A stretch of DNA of 21,917 nucleotides from JBBRQP01 sp038226175 (GCA_038226175.1 JBBRQP010000049.1:1-21917); one strand, 5' to 3'. Positions 6,332-15,540 are shown, counted from the first letter of the stretch. Notes: generated by a model not told the origin, from the sequence alone. Program-made: numbers and translations.

Positions 6332-7972
6332 ATGACCGCACTGACGCAGTCTCCCGTTTGGCAAGCCCTGTTGCGGCATCACAAGGCTTTGGCTGAGCAG
6401 CCCATGCGCCAACTATTTGCCCAAGACCCGATGCGTTTTGAGAAATTTTCTCTACGCTTCAATGATATTTTGGTTGATTATTCCAAAAATCTGATCACCA
6501 GCGAGACTTTAGCTCTATTGTTGGACTTGGCAAATTACGCCCATTTGACAGATTGGACCCAAAAAATGTTTGTGGGCGAAAAAATTAATATCACCGAAGA
6601 CCGCGCGGTTTTGCATATTGCTCTACGTAACCGCAGTAACCGTCCGATTTATGTAGATGGTCATGATGTGATGCCTGATGTCAATGCTGTCTTAGCACAG
6701 ATGCGGACGTTTACCACTGCCGTGCGTAGCGGTAGCTGGACAGGGTATACGGGTAAAAAAATTACGGATGTGGTCAACATCGGCATTGGCGGTTCTGACC
6801 TTGGACCCAAGATGGTGACAGAAGCCCTCAAACCCTATGCTCAGGAAGGTCTTCATAGCCATTTTGTCTCTAATATTGACGGCAGTGACTTAGTCGAAAC
6901 CCTCAAACCCCTTAATCCAGAAACCACGCTATTTATTATTGCCTCCAAAACTTTTACAACCCAAGAGACGATGACCAATGGGTATAGCGCCCGAGACTGG
7001 TTTCTTGCTCAAGCCCAAAATCCAGCCGCCATTCAGAAGCATTTTGTCGCGCTCTCGACTAATCTGCCAGAGGTAGCTAAGTTTGGCATTGACCCAGCCA
7101 ATATGTTCCAGTTTTGGGACTGGGTAGGAGGACGCTACTCCCTCTGGTCAGCGATTGGGCTTTCGGTTGCGCTAGCGATTGGTATGGCTCATTTTGAAGA
7201 ACTGCTCACGGGTGCCTATGAGATGGACGAACATTTTCGCACAGCAGATCCAGACCAAAATATTCCGGTAATCATGGGCTTGCTGGGCATTTGGTATTGC
7301 AACTTCTTTGGGGCGCAAACCCAGGCAATCTTACCCTATGACCAATATTTATATCGTTTTGCAGCCTATTTTCAACAAGGCGATATGGAGAGTAATGGTA
7401 AACGGGTTAACCGTGAGGGAGAGCTAGTCGATTACACGACCGGACCAATTATTTGGGGAGAGCCAGGAACCAACGGACAGCACGCCTTTTATCAACTGAT
7501 CCACCAAGGGACACGGGTTATTCCCTGCGATTTTTTGGCACCGATTGAGACCCACAATCCTCTCACTAACCATCACGAGATTTTGTTATCTAATTTCTTT
7601 GCCCAAACCGAAGCCCTGATGAAAGGCAAAACTGCGGCTGAAGTACGCGCTGAACTTGAAACAACCACCATCAAGGCCGATGTAATTGAACACTTGCTCC
7701 CCCACAAAGTCTTTCCTGGTAATAAGCCTAGTAATTCACTGCTTTTCCAAAAGTTGACCCCAAAGACCTTAGGTGCGCTGATTGCTTTGTACGAACACAA
7801 AATTTTTGTACAGGGCATCATCTGGAATATCAATTCCTATGATCAGTGGGGGGTGGAGCTAGGCAAACAACTCGCTCAAAAAATTCAGCCGGAACTTGTG
7901 GATAATGCTCCTGTTAGCAGTCATGACGGTTCGACCAATGGCTTGATCAACTACTATAAAGTCCATCGCTAA
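6332..7972 (+). CDS. pgi: Glucose-6-phosphate isomerase
   Basis: A 546-residue cytosolic enzyme interconverting glucose-6-phosphate and fructose-6-phosphate. The sugar-phosphate-binding segment VVNIGIGGSDLGP, signature 1 (DWVGGRYSLWSAIG) and signature 2 (NSYDQWGVELGKQL, with the catalytic Lys at residue 512) are all present. The catalytic Glu in GDMESNGKRV and His in NGQHAFYQLIHQG are also visible. Length and wording follow the Escherichia coli/eukaryotic subtype (about 549 aa) very closely, including FQQGxMESNGK and GPIIWGEPGTNGQHAFYQLIHQGT. From memory, typical cyanobacterial and plastid PGIs are somewhat shorter and differ in sequence, so acquisition by transfer is possible. A TAGGAAC ribosome site precedes the ATG. 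Its stop overlaps the convergent coaE stop by 4 nt. Confidence 0.97.
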   Translation: MTALTQSPVWQALLRHHKALAEQPMRQLFAQDPMRFEKFSLRFNDILVDYSKNLITSETLALLLDLANYAHLTDWTQKMFVGEKINITEDRAVLHIALRNRSNRPIYVDGHDVMPDVNAVLAQMRTFTTAVRSGSWTGYTGKKITDVVNIGIGGSDLGPKMVTEALKPYAQEGLHSHFVSNIDGSDLVETLKPLNPETTLFIIASKTFTTQETMTNGYSARDWFLAQAQNPAAIQKHFVALSTNLPEVAKFGIDPANMFQFWDWVGGRYSLWSAIGLSVALAIGMAHFEELLTGAYEMDEHFRTADPDQNIPVIMGLLGIWYCNFFGAQTQAILPYDQYLYRFAAYFQQGDMESNGKRVNREGELVDYTTGPIIWGEPGTNGQHAFYQLIHQGTRVIPCDFLAPIETHNPLTNHHEILLSNFFAQTEALMKGKTAAEVRAELETTTIKADVIEHLLPHKVFPGNKPSNSLLFQKLTPKTLGALIALYEHKIFVQGIIWNINSYDQWGVELGKQLAQKIQPELVDNAPVSSHDGSTNGLINYYKVHR

Positions 7973-8547
7973 GGCAGAAGTGCGGCTGCTACCAGTCCCG
8001 CCAAGTCTGCCACGCTACCGTCATTAGGAAGAACCAGATTAGCGTAGGTAATTTTTTGTGCCAGAGGCCATTGGCTCGCGAGTCTTTGGCTAAATTCCTG
8101 CTCCGTGAGACCGTCACGAATCCGTACCCGCTGCCATTGCTGAGCAAGTGAACAGCTAAGGACCCAAATTTCGGTCACCAAATCCGTCATTTGGGCTTCA
8201 AATAGCAGCGGTACGACTAGGGCTACTGTCGGCTGAGTTTGGACAGCTAGCCAGGCTTGGGCATCGTGCCGCACCCACGGGTGAAGCAATGCCTCAAGCC
8301 ACTGCCGTTCTCGTGGCTCAGTAAAAATAATCTTACCCAAGCTCTGACGGTTTAAATTCCCATCTGCTGTAAAAACTTGCGCCCCATACCGCTGACGAAT
8401 CATAGCTAGAGCCAGGGTCTGGGGTGCAACAGCACGCCGCGCGGCGATGTCTGCATCCCAGACCGGAATCGCGTGTGCGGTAAGCAACTGAGCTACGGTA
8501 CTCTTACCCGTACCTAAACTACCAGTTATGCCCAGGATACGGGTCAT
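7969..8547 (-). CDS. coaE: Dephospho-CoA kinase
   Basis: A 192-residue enzyme catalysing the last step of coenzyme A synthesis, ATP-dependent 3'-phosphorylation of dephospho-CoA. The protein opens with the Walker A loop ITGSLGTGKST (residues 7-17). VWDADIAARRAV is the family's substrate-binding Asp region, and HPWVRHDAQAWL with VALVVPLLFEA matches the conserved HP and PLLFE segments of the lid and core. Length is slightly below the family's usual 200 or so. It starts 3 nt after the rlpA stop on the same strand, so the two are likely one transcript. It converges on pgi with a 4-nt overlap and no room for a terminator between them. Confidence 0.95.
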   Translation of the reverse strand: MTRILGITGSLGTGKSTVAQLLTAHAIPVWDADIAARRAVAPQTLALAMIRQRYGAQVFTADGNLNRQSLGKIIFTEPRERQWLEALLHPWVRHDAQAWLAVQTQPTVALVVPLLFEAQMTDLVTEIWVLSCSLAQQWQRVRIRDGLTEQEFSQRLASQWPLAQKITYANLVLPNDGSVADLAGLVAAALLP

Positions 8548-8550
8548 TGT

Positions 8551-9240
8551 TTAGTGTAAACGCAACACATCCACCTTGACGTGGGCAACGCCGGATTGCA
8601 ACATGCCAATCGCTTGGGCAGCACCACGGGAGAGATCCATCACCCGACCCCGCACAAAGGGTCCGCGATCGGTGACGCGCACAATCACCTGCCGACCATT
8701 GAGCATGTTAGTAACTTGGACTTTGGTGCCAAAAGGTAAAGAACGATGGGCTGCAGTCAAAGAATTTTGACGAAATACTTCCCCGTTGGAAGAATGCCGT
8801 CCGTTAAAAAAGCCACCATACCAGGAAGCTCGGCCTTGGAAGGTGTACGCAATAAATTGACCGATATTACGGGTCAGGGTCGTCAGCGGTGAAGTAGATT
8901 GCCGCTGACTGGCTAATTGAGCGGAGGGCTGTGTAGTAGGACGGTTAAAAAAGCGTTCCCAGGGTAAGACAATCCCAACATTGGAGATTTCTGTCGTAGT
9001 GGCTAGAGGGGCAAATTTACGGTCTGAAACAATGGGAATGGTGCCAAAGTAGAGTTGTTCAGAACTCGGGGTTGATAGTAACGGGTCAGTAGCAAGTTGA
9101 TTCAAGTTGAACTTAGTCGATCCAGGTAAAATTTCCCAGGTATCGCTGGTCATCGTTTGGGCATAAATCGGGAGACAGACAGTGAGTAGTAATCCAAATC
9201 CGATAGAGTGCCGTGCCAGGGTCTTTAGGGTCTCAGGCAT
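8551..9240 (-). CDS. rlpA: RlpA-like septal ring/lytic transglycosylase-family protein
   Basis: A 229-residue exported protein. I chose ATG 9238-9240 over the frame start at 9282 because AGGAGAAGG lies just upstream and the protein then begins with a signal peptide (residues 1-26, ending IYAQ). Residues about 27-135 form a Ser/Thr/Gln-rich, poorly conserved spacer. Residues about 137-229 form the RlpA double-psi beta barrel with the motifs ASWYGGFFNGRHSSNGE, LTAAHRSLPFGTKVQVTN and VRVTDRGPFVRGRVMDLS, the last holding the conserved DRGPF. RlpA proteins act on or bind peptidoglycan, often at the septum. No lipobox cysteine or SPOR domain is present, so enzymatic activity is not certain. It precedes coaE with a 3-nt gap. 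Confidence 0.9.
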   Translation of the reverse strand: MPETLKTLARHSIGFGLLLTVCLPIYAQTMTSDTWEILPGSTKFNLNQLATDPLLSTPSSEQLYFGTIPIVSDRKFAPLATTTEISNVGIVLPWERFFNRPTTQPSAQLASQRQSTSPLTTLTRNIGQFIAYTFQGRASWYGGFFNGRHSSNGEVFRQNSLTAAHRSLPFGTKVQVTNMLNGRQVIVRVTDRGPFVRGRVMDLSRGAAQAIGMLQSGVAHVKVDVLRLH

Positions 9241-9334
9241 GAACCTTCTCCTTTTTTTTGTGAAACCTCGGTACCATAACACAGGTTTTTGGTTAACAAT
9301 GGGTAAACCCGCTGTTCATAGGCTTTTTTCCCTC

Positions 9335-9362
9335 TTGACAAGATTTCACCGAGGGCTGTAAC
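9335..9362 (+). promoter_or_regulatory. Possible purM promoter
   Basis: A perfect TTGACA (9335-9340) is followed after 16 nt by TGTAAC (9357-9362), in the gap between the divergent rlpA and purM genes. The -10 match is poor (about three of six), so the call rests on the -35. Confidence 0.35.
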
Positions 9363-9437
9363 CGGGGATCACGTCAGGGTCGGCAAGCTAGCCCAGCCAT
9401 GGTACGCTCAACAAAGAAACTCACCGTGAATAAGGCC

Positions 9438-10457
9438 ATGGATTACCAACAGGCAGGGGTCAATTTAACGGGTGCGAGGCTGTTTATTGAGCGCATTCGT
9501 CGCCATACTCAGGCTGCGACACGCCCAGAAGTTTTGGGCGGAATTGGTCAGTTTGGAGGGCTTTTTGCACTGCCTAGTGGCTATCGGGAGCCAATTTTGG
9601 TAGCCGGGGCTGATGGTGTCGGTACCAAATTAAAACTAGCCGTTGAACTAAAAAAACATGACACGGTGGGTATTGACTGCGTAGCTATGAGCGTTAACGA
9701 TATTCTCTGTCAGGGAGCGCAGCCTCTATTTTTTTTAGACTATATTGCTACAGGCAGTCTGGACTTGGCGGCTCTTGAGCAGGTGGTAGCAGGAATGAGT
9801 GCGGGCTGTATCCAAGCGGGCTGTGCTTTGCTTGGTGGTGAGACCGCCGAGATGCCCGGTTTTTATGCACCAGGAGATTATGATTTAGCCGGATTTGGGG
9901 TGGGTATCGTCGAGCGTGATCAGATGCTTGACGGGAGTCTTGCTCAGGTAGGGGATGTGCTGATTGGCTTGGGTAGTTCAGGATTTCATAGTAATGGCTT
10001 TAGTTTGGTACGTAAGATCCTCGAAGTCAACGCAATTGATCTAGCTAGCCCTCTGTTTGATGCCACGGTCGGTGAAGTTTTGCTGACACCCACGCGCATT
10101 TACGTCAAACCCATTTTAGCGGCGCTCGCTGCAGGTTTACCGATTCGTGGATTAGCCCATGTCACTGGCGGTGGTTTGCTCGAAAATGTCCCTCGGGCTT
10201 TTGGTCGGCAGCTGAGTGCCGAAATTCAGCGAGGGAGTTGGACAGCGCCACTGGTGTTTGCCTGGCTTGCCGGACTAGGTGCTTTGAGCCAGCAAGTATT
10301 GGACGAGACGTTTAATCAAGGCATTGGCATGGTGGTGATCGTGCCTGCGGCTGAGGCGGCTACGTGTCTTGATTTCTTTGCGCAACACGCCTTACCTGCT
10401 TGGGCAATTGGTCGCTTAGTGGCAGGTGACGGCAGCGTTATTTTTAAGGACGCCTGA
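9438..10457 (+). CDS. purM: Phosphoribosylformylglycinamidine cyclo-ligase (AIR synthetase)
   Basis: A 339-residue enzyme of de novo purine synthesis that closes FGAM to AIR using ATP. Landmarks are MDYQQAGVNLTGARLFIERIR at the start, ADGVGTKLKLAVELKKHDTVGIDCVAMSVNDILCQGAQPLFFLDY (the ATP- and substrate-binding block), GGETAEMPGFY, GLGSSGFHSNGFSLVRKIL and HVTGGGLLENVPR. I chose ATG 9438-9440 because family members usually begin M-D-Y-x-x-A-G-V. An in-frame ATG at 9399 would add 13 residues with no family match. It sits 64 nt before dnaE on the same strand, divergent from rlpA. Confidence 0.96.
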   Translation: MDYQQAGVNLTGARLFIERIRRHTQAATRPEVLGGIGQFGGLFALPSGYREPILVAGADGVGTKLKLAVELKKHDTVGIDCVAMSVNDILCQGAQPLFFLDYIATGSLDLAALEQVVAGMSAGCIQAGCALLGGETAEMPGFYAPGDYDLAGFGVGIVERDQMLDGSLAQVGDVLIGLGSSGFHSNGFSLVRKILEVNAIDLASPLFDATVGEVLLTPTRIYVKPILAALAAGLPIRGLAHVTGGGLLENVPRAFGRQLSAEIQRGSWTAPLVFAWLAGLGALSQQVLDETFNQGIGMVVIVPAAEAATCLDFFAQHALPAWAIGRLVAGDGSVIFKDA

Positions 10458-10521
10458 GCTGAGAGGAGGATTAGCCGATATAGTGTACTAGAGTCCTACC
10501 GCTAAGCCTGAAGCACTAACC

Positions 10522-13500
10522 ATGACCTTTGTTAATCTGCATGTACACAGTGAATATTCGCTCTTAGATGGCGCGAGCCAACTGCCGCAACTCGTGGCAC
10601 AGGCCAAAGCTTTGGGTATGCCCGGTTTGGCTTTGACTGATCATGGCGTGATGTATGGGGCACTAGAATTAATCAAACTCTGTCGTAAAGAAGGCTTACG
10701 CCCGATTGTGGGTGTCGAAGGCTATATCGTTAATCAAGATTATCAAGCTCCGGGCTGGAAACCAGAGGCTAGGGTTCGCAAATATCACCAGGTTATCCTA
10801 GCTAAAAATTTACAAGGCTATAAAAATCTCGTCAAACTAGTAACTATTTCTAACTTAGAAGGCGAGCAAGGTAAAGGTATTTTTAAACGCCCTTGTATTA
10901 GTAAGAAACTGTTAGAAACCTACTGTGATGGTCTAATTGTAACTTCCGCTTGTTTGGGCGGTGAAATCCCCCAAGCCATCCTGCAAGGACGCCTAGATGT
11001 GGCCAAACGAACGGCAATTTGGTATCAAGAGCGTTTTGGGGAAGATTTTTATTTTGAGCTGCAAGATCATGGTAGTCGTGAAGATCGTATTGTCAATGTG
11101 GTGCTAGTGCGTTTGAGTCAAGAGCTAGGCATCAAACTCATTGCCACTAATGATTCGCATTTCACCTGTCAGGATGATGTAGATGCCCACGATGCGCTGC
11201 TGTGTATCCAAACTGGTAAATCGGTATTTGAAGAAAAACGTTTACGCTATACCGGGATGGAATTTTTGAAATCGCGTGAACAGATGGCCTTACTGTTTCG
11301 GGATCATTTGGAATCGGAGATTGTCGAAGAAGCCATAGCTAATACCTTAGAGGTCTATAACAAAGTAGAAACCTATGATCAAGCTTTATTCGGGGAAGCC
11401 CGGATGCCTAATTTTTCGGTACCGTCGGGTCATACCCCCGATAGTTATTTAGAATACTGCACCTATCAGGGCTTACGTGAACGTTTTCAGGAACGTAATA
11501 TTGATCCTGAGCATCAAATCAAGTATCAAGAACGCCTTAAATATGAACTATCCGTCATGCAAAAGATGGGCTTTTCAAATTATTTTTTGGTGGTCTGGGA
11601 TTACATTCGTTTTGCGCGTCAAGAAAATATTCCTGTAGGACCCGGGCGCGGTTCGGCTGCGGGTTCTCTCGTTGCCTACGCGCTGCGGATCACCAATATT
11701 GATCCCGTACAGTATGATTTACTATTTGAACGGTTTCTTAATCCCGAACGCAAATCTATGCCCGATATTGATACGGATTTTTGTATTGACCGTCGTGAAA
11801 AGATTATTGAATATGTCACCGAAAAATATGGCTCAAAACATGTGGCGCAAATCATCACTTTCAACCGTCTTACTTCCAAAGCAGTGCTCAAAGATGTAGG
11901 GCGAGTCTTAGATATTCCCTATGGTGATGCCGACCGGATGGCGAAAATGATCCCAGTCTTTCGGGGTAAGCCAACCAAACTCAAAGTCATGGTCTCCGAT
12001 CAAACCCCGGCACCGGAATTTAAGCAAGCCTATGATCAAGACCCCAAGGTCAAAAAATGGATTGATCTGGCCTTACGCCTCGAAAATACCAACAAAACCT
12101 ACGGCGTTCATGCAGCGGGTGTCGTCATTTCCCGAGACCCCTTAGATGAAATTGTACCGCTGCAACGCAACAAAGAAGGCCAAGTTATTACCCAATATTA
12201 TATGGAAGATATTGCCGATTTAGGCTTGTTGAAGATGGACTTTTTGGGATTGCGTAACTTGACTTTGATTCAAGAAGCACTCAAATGGATTGAGAAAACT
12301 AAACACCAAACCATTGATATTGATAACGTACCCGTCGATGATCTCAAGACTTACAAACTTCTGGGTGAAGGTGAATTGTCAGGTATTTTCCAGTTAGAAT
12401 CCTCAGGCATGAAGCAGATTGTCAAAGACCTGAAACCCTCCTGTATGGACGACATTGGGGCGATTTTGGCACTCTACCGACCAGGCCCACTTGATTCGGG
12501 CATGATCCCCAAGTTTATAGCTCAAAAACATGATGCTAGCAAAATTAGGTATGCCTGTGCTGAGCTTAAGCCAATTCTCAAAGACACCTACGGAACGATC
12601 CTCTATCAAGAACAGATCATGCGTATTGCCCAAGATCTAGGCGGTTATTCGCTCGGACAGGCCGATTTATTGCGGCGGGCGATGGGGAAAAAGAAAAAAG
12701 ATGAAATGGAGAAACATCGCAATCAATTTATGGATGGGGCTGCCAAAAATGGGGTACGTCAAGAAGTTGCTCGCTCTCTATTTGATGAAATGGTTGTCTT
12801 TGCGGAATATTGCTTTAACAAATCCCACTCGATTGCCTACGGGTTTGTTACCTATCAAACCGCTTATCTAAAAGCTAATTATCCCGTTGAATATTTAGCA
12901 GCTTTATTGAGTTCTATCAAAGGGGATCAAGATAAAGTTCAACGTTATATTGCCGATTGTCATAATTTAAGTATCAAGATCCAGCCACCAGATATCAATC
13001 GCTCAGATAATGACTTTACGCCTGTAGGGTCAAGCATTTTGTTTGGCTTAGGTGCAGTCAAAAATGTTGGGGAAACGGTTGTCGAAGATATTTTAGAAAC
13101 TCGCAACAAAGAAGGCTTGTTTGTTTCTCTAGCCGACCTATGTAGTCGCGTAAAATCTGCTAATAAACGGGCAATTGAAGCCCTGATTAAAGCTGGTTCG
13201 CTTGATACTATCGAGTCTAATCGCAATCAATTATTATCCGATATTGATGCTGTAATGAGTTGGGCTGCTGATCGTGTACGTGACCGTCAGGTGGGGCAAT
13301 CTAATCTATTCGATATGCTTGGAGCTGCCTCAACAACGACGAGCTACAGTAATACCCCCCATGGCCCAACCGTTGACGATTTATCCGCTCAAGAAAAATT
13401 ACGTTTTGAAAAAGAACTTTTAGGATTTTATATCTCCGATCATCCCCTCGAGCATGTGCGAGAAAATGCTTATTTACTAGCACCTCTAAATTTGGCGCAA

Positions 13501-14019
13501 CTCAGTGAAGCAAGACAAGAAACTACGGTTAGTGTGATTGCCATGCTCACTGATATTAAAGTTATGACCACTAAGAAAAATGACCGGATGGCGATTTTGC
13601 ACCTTGAAGATTTAACGGGTTCGGCAGAAGCGGTTGTTTTCCCAAAATGTTTTGAGAAATTACAACCCATCTTAATTCCTGATCAACGCTTAGTCCTCTG
13701 GGGAAAAATTGATCAGCGTGATGAACGGGTGCAACTGGTGATCATGGATGCTGAACCCGTTGAGCAAGTAGCAATGGTGGTCGTGGACTTGACGATGCCT
13801 GATGCACAAGATATCCAAAAGCAACACTATCTAAGTAACTTGTTGCGTGACCAAGAAGAAGGGGGGCTAGTGCCAGTCATCGCCCGTATTTATCACCACC
13901 AACAAAACCGTTTAGTACGCCTAGGATCACAGTTTCGGGTCAAAGATGCCCAATTCACCGTGCGCAACCTCCAAGATAAAGGTTTCCGAGCCGAACTAAA
14001 AAGACTAGTTGGTATTTAA
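10522..14019 (+). CDS. dnaE: DNA polymerase III alpha subunit, undivided
   Basis: The 1165-residue replicative polymerase catalytic subunit. An N-terminal PHP domain begins NLHVHSEYSLLDGA. The palm holds PDIDTDF with metal-binding D417 and D419, and the third aspartate D573 lies in KMDFLGL. GPGRGSAAGSLVAYAL and YGVHAAGVVISRDP are conserved polymerase blocks. A helix-hairpin-helix region follows near 830-890. The C-terminal OB fold (about 1000-1090) includes VSVIAMLTDIKVM. In most cyanobacteria dnaE is split into two genes by a trans-splicing intein inserted between AEY and CFNKSHS. Here that site (Y763/C764, nt 12810/12811) is continuous coding sequence, with no intein or break. The stop overlaps that of convergent pyrF by 4 nt. 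Confidence 0.98.
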   Translation: MTFVNLHVHSEYSLLDGASQLPQLVAQAKALGMPGLALTDHGVMYGALELIKLCRKEGLRPIVGVEGYIVNQDYQAPGWKPEARVRKYHQVILAKNLQGYKNLVKLVTISNLEGEQGKGIFKRPCISKKLLETYCDGLIVTSACLGGEIPQAILQGRLDVAKRTAIWYQERFGEDFYFELQDHGSREDRIVNVVLVRLSQELGIKLIATNDSHFTCQDDVDAHDALLCIQTGKSVFEEKRLRYTGMEFLKSREQMALLFRDHLESEIVEEAIANTLEVYNKVETYDQALFGEARMPNFSVPSGHTPDSYLEYCTYQGLRERFQERNIDPEHQIKYQERLKYELSVMQKMGFSNYFLVVWDYIRFARQENIPVGPGRGSAAGSLVAYALRITNIDPVQYDLLFERFLNPERKSMPDIDTDFCIDRREKIIEYVTEKYGSKHVAQIITFNRLTSKAVLKDVGRVLDIPYGDADRMAKMIPVFRGKPTKLKVMVSDQTPAPEFKQAYDQDPKVKKWIDLALRLENTNKTYGVHAAGVVISRDPLDEIVPLQRNKEGQVITQYYMEDIADLGLLKMDFLGLRNLTLIQEALKWIEKTKHQTIDIDNVPVDDLKTYKLLGEGELSGIFQLESSGMKQIVKDLKPSCMDDIGAILALYRPGPLDSGMIPKFIAQKHDASKIRYACAELKPILKDTYGTILYQEQIMRIAQDLGGYSLGQADLLRRAMGKKKKDEMEKHRNQFMDGAAKNGVRQEVARSLFDEMVVFAEYCFNKSHSIAYGFVTYQTAYLKANYPVEYLAALLSSIKGDQDKVQRYIADCHNLSIKIQPPDINRSDNDFTPVGSSILFGLGAVKNVGETVVEDILETRNKEGLFVSLADLCSRVKSANKRAIEALIKAGSLDTIESNRNQLLSDIDAVMSWAADRVRDRQVGQSNLFDMLGAASTTTSYSNTPHGPTVDDLSAQEKLRFEKELLGFYISDHPLEHVRENAYLLAPLNLAQLSEARQETTVSVIAMLTDIKVMTTKKNDRMAILHLEDLTGSAEAVVFPKCFEKLQPILIPDQRLVLWGKIDQRDERVQLVIMDAEPVEQVAMVVVDLTMPDAQDIQKQHYLSNLLRDQEEGGLVPVIARIYHHQQNRLVRLGSQFRVKDAQFTVRNLQDKGFRAELKRLVGI

Positions 14020-14714
14020 CTTAAGGTTTCTAGTAGTTGCCTAAGAGCTTGTTGGGGATCAGGTGCTTGGGTGATGGTGCGTCCAATCACCAAAAAATCT
14101 GCACCGCGATTCAGAGCTTCTTGAGCCGTACAAATGCGCTGCTGGTCAGCACTTGCCGAACCCATTTGCCGAATACCCGGCGTGACAATCAAAAAATTTG
14201 GGCCACAGGCAGCTCGCACAGGTTCAATTTCCCAAGGTGAACAGACTACCCCAGCTAGGCCACACTCCTGAGCTTGGCGTGCCAGGTGCAGTACATAGGT
14301 GGTACTGCTCAGGGGGATTTTGAGTTGGTCTTGAAGTTCTAATTCACTGAGACTCGTGAGCAAGGTGACGGCGAGTAATTTGGTCTGACCATCGCTGGCT
14401 TGCGCTGCTTGGGTTAGCATAGCGCGACCACCACTGGCGTGAACCGTCAAAAAATCTACCCCCAAACTAGCAGCAGCGCGACACGCTCCAGCGACAGTAT
14501 TGGGAATATCGTGAAGTTTGAGGTCAAGAAATACCCGATCCCCACGGCTGGTAAGTTGGCGAACAAACTCTGGCCCAGCTTGGGTAAACAGTTCGAGGCC
14601 AACTTTCCAGAAAGCTATGGGCGGTGAGAGTTGACCAACCGTTTGCCAAGCACTAGCCGTTTCTGAATAATCCAGAGCCAAAATTAGCTGGTTGGCAGGG
14701 GTTGGGGTGGGCAT
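14016..14714 (-). CDS. pyrF: Orotidine 5'-phosphate decarboxylase
   Basis: A 232-residue enzyme of the final step in UMP synthesis. The catalytic block VFLDLKLHDIPNTV (residues 61-74) contains the D64-K66-D69 charge array. LILALDYSE opens the barrel. VTPGIRQMG and FLVIGRTITQAPDP are the phosphate-binding ends of the late strands. Length is normal for the bacterial type-1 form. The gene converges on dnaE with overlapping stop codons and no visible terminator between them. Confidence 0.97.
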   Translation of the reverse strand: MPTPTPANQLILALDYSETASAWQTVGQLSPPIAFWKVGLELFTQAGPEFVRQLTSRGDRVFLDLKLHDIPNTVAGACRAAASLGVDFLTVHASGGRAMLTQAAQASDGQTKLLAVTLLTSLSELELQDQLKIPLSSTTYVLHLARQAQECGLAGVVCSPWEIEPVRAACGPNFLIVTPGIRQMGSASADQQRICTAQEALNRGADFLVIGRTITQAPDPQQALRQLLETLS

Positions 14715-14976
14715 GGGTCGGGTAAAACTTCAAAATTGAATCCTAGCAGCATTTGGCTAGCGAGGCTTATTTCTCTAGAGCAGTACGCTTCACTAACGAC
14801 CTGTTATGGCTTTCCATTTGAATAGTCAGCTCCCAACCCCAATGCTGGGGAATAAGAAATAGGCCTTCATTGGGGCGGGGCGGGCTTGCTCAGGATATGA
14901 ATGACCATTGTACAAGTTTCTGGAATTTCTCAGGCAAACACAGTAAAGTGGGTCGAGTAGTGATGAAGTAAATCCT
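14715..14976. other. Divergent intergenic region with inverted repeat
   Basis: This 262-nt spacer between pyrF and the peroxiredoxin gene holds no credible gene. CCCCAATG (14837-14844) and CATTGGGG (14868-14875) form a perfect 8-bp inverted repeat around a 23-nt loop, followed by a G-rich tract. It could be an operator for the redox pair or a hairpin in its leader; I recognise no known binding site. I see no convincing promoter pair. Confidence 0.4.
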
Positions 14977-15516
14977 GTGGTAGTTGCCCTTGCCCGTGTG
15001 CCAGAAGTTGTGTTCAAGACGCGTGTGCGTGACGAGTCCATCGAAGGTCCCAACCCTTTTCGTTGGCAAGATCTGACTACCAGCGAGATTTTTGGTAGCA
15101 AGCGGGTTGTTTTATTTGCTTTGCCCGGAGCGTTTACCCCAACCTGTTCCTCAACCCATTTACCTCGCTACGAAGCTCTTTACGAAGAAATTCAAGCCCA
15201 AGGTGTTGATGCGATTGTCTGCTTGTCGGTCAATGATGCCTTTGTTATGTATCAGTGGGGCAAAAATCTCAAAGCTGAAAAAATCTTCCTGCTACCCGAC
15301 GGTAATGGCGACTTTACCCGCAAGATGGGGATGCTGGTTGAGAAAGATAATCTGGGCTTTGGGATGCGTTCTTGGCGTTACTCCATGGTCGTCAATGATG
15401 GCGTGATCGAAAAGCTGTTTGCCGAGCCAGAGTTTGGCGATAACTGCCCGGTTGATCCCTTCGAGGTGTCGGATGCGGACACGATGTTGGCCTATCTCAA
15501 ATCAGTCAAGTCCTAA
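14977..15516 (+). CDS. Type II/Prx5-family peroxiredoxin
   Basis: A 179-residue thiol peroxidase reducing hydrogen peroxide and alkyl hydroperoxides. The peroxidatic cysteine is C57 in PGAFTPTCSSTHLP (the PxxxTxxC motif). A second cysteine, C82 in IVCLSVNDAFV, sits where type II peroxiredoxins keep their resolving cysteine. DGNGDFTRKMGM and GMRSWRYSMVVNDGVIEKLF are further family segments. The start is GTG 14977; the in-frame GTG 14998 (starting VPEVVFKTRVRDE) is an alternative, since many relatives have a short leader. The next gene begins 24 nt downstream and encodes a thioredoxin-reductase-like flavoprotein, so the two probably form a peroxide-defence operon. Confidence 0.92.
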   Translation: MVVALARVPEVVFKTRVRDESIEGPNPFRWQDLTTSEIFGSKRVVLFALPGAFTPTCSSTHLPRYEALYEEIQAQGVDAIVCLSVNDAFVMYQWGKNLKAEKIFLLPDGNGDFTRKMGMLVEKDNLGFGMRSWRYSMVVNDGVIEKLFAEPEFGDNCPVDPFEVSDADTMLAYLKSVKS

Positions 15517-15540
15517 TGTGGTAAGCAAGGAGCGGCGGTC

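Noticed and set aside
9241..9437. Purine riboswitch or other leader RNA before purM
   Set aside because: I found no recognisable riboswitch core in this spacer; it holds only promoter-like hexamers and short G/C tracts.
10522..14019. Split or inserted intein in dnaE
   Set aside because: The frame is continuous and the usual insertion site reads AEY-CFNKSHS without any intein motifs.
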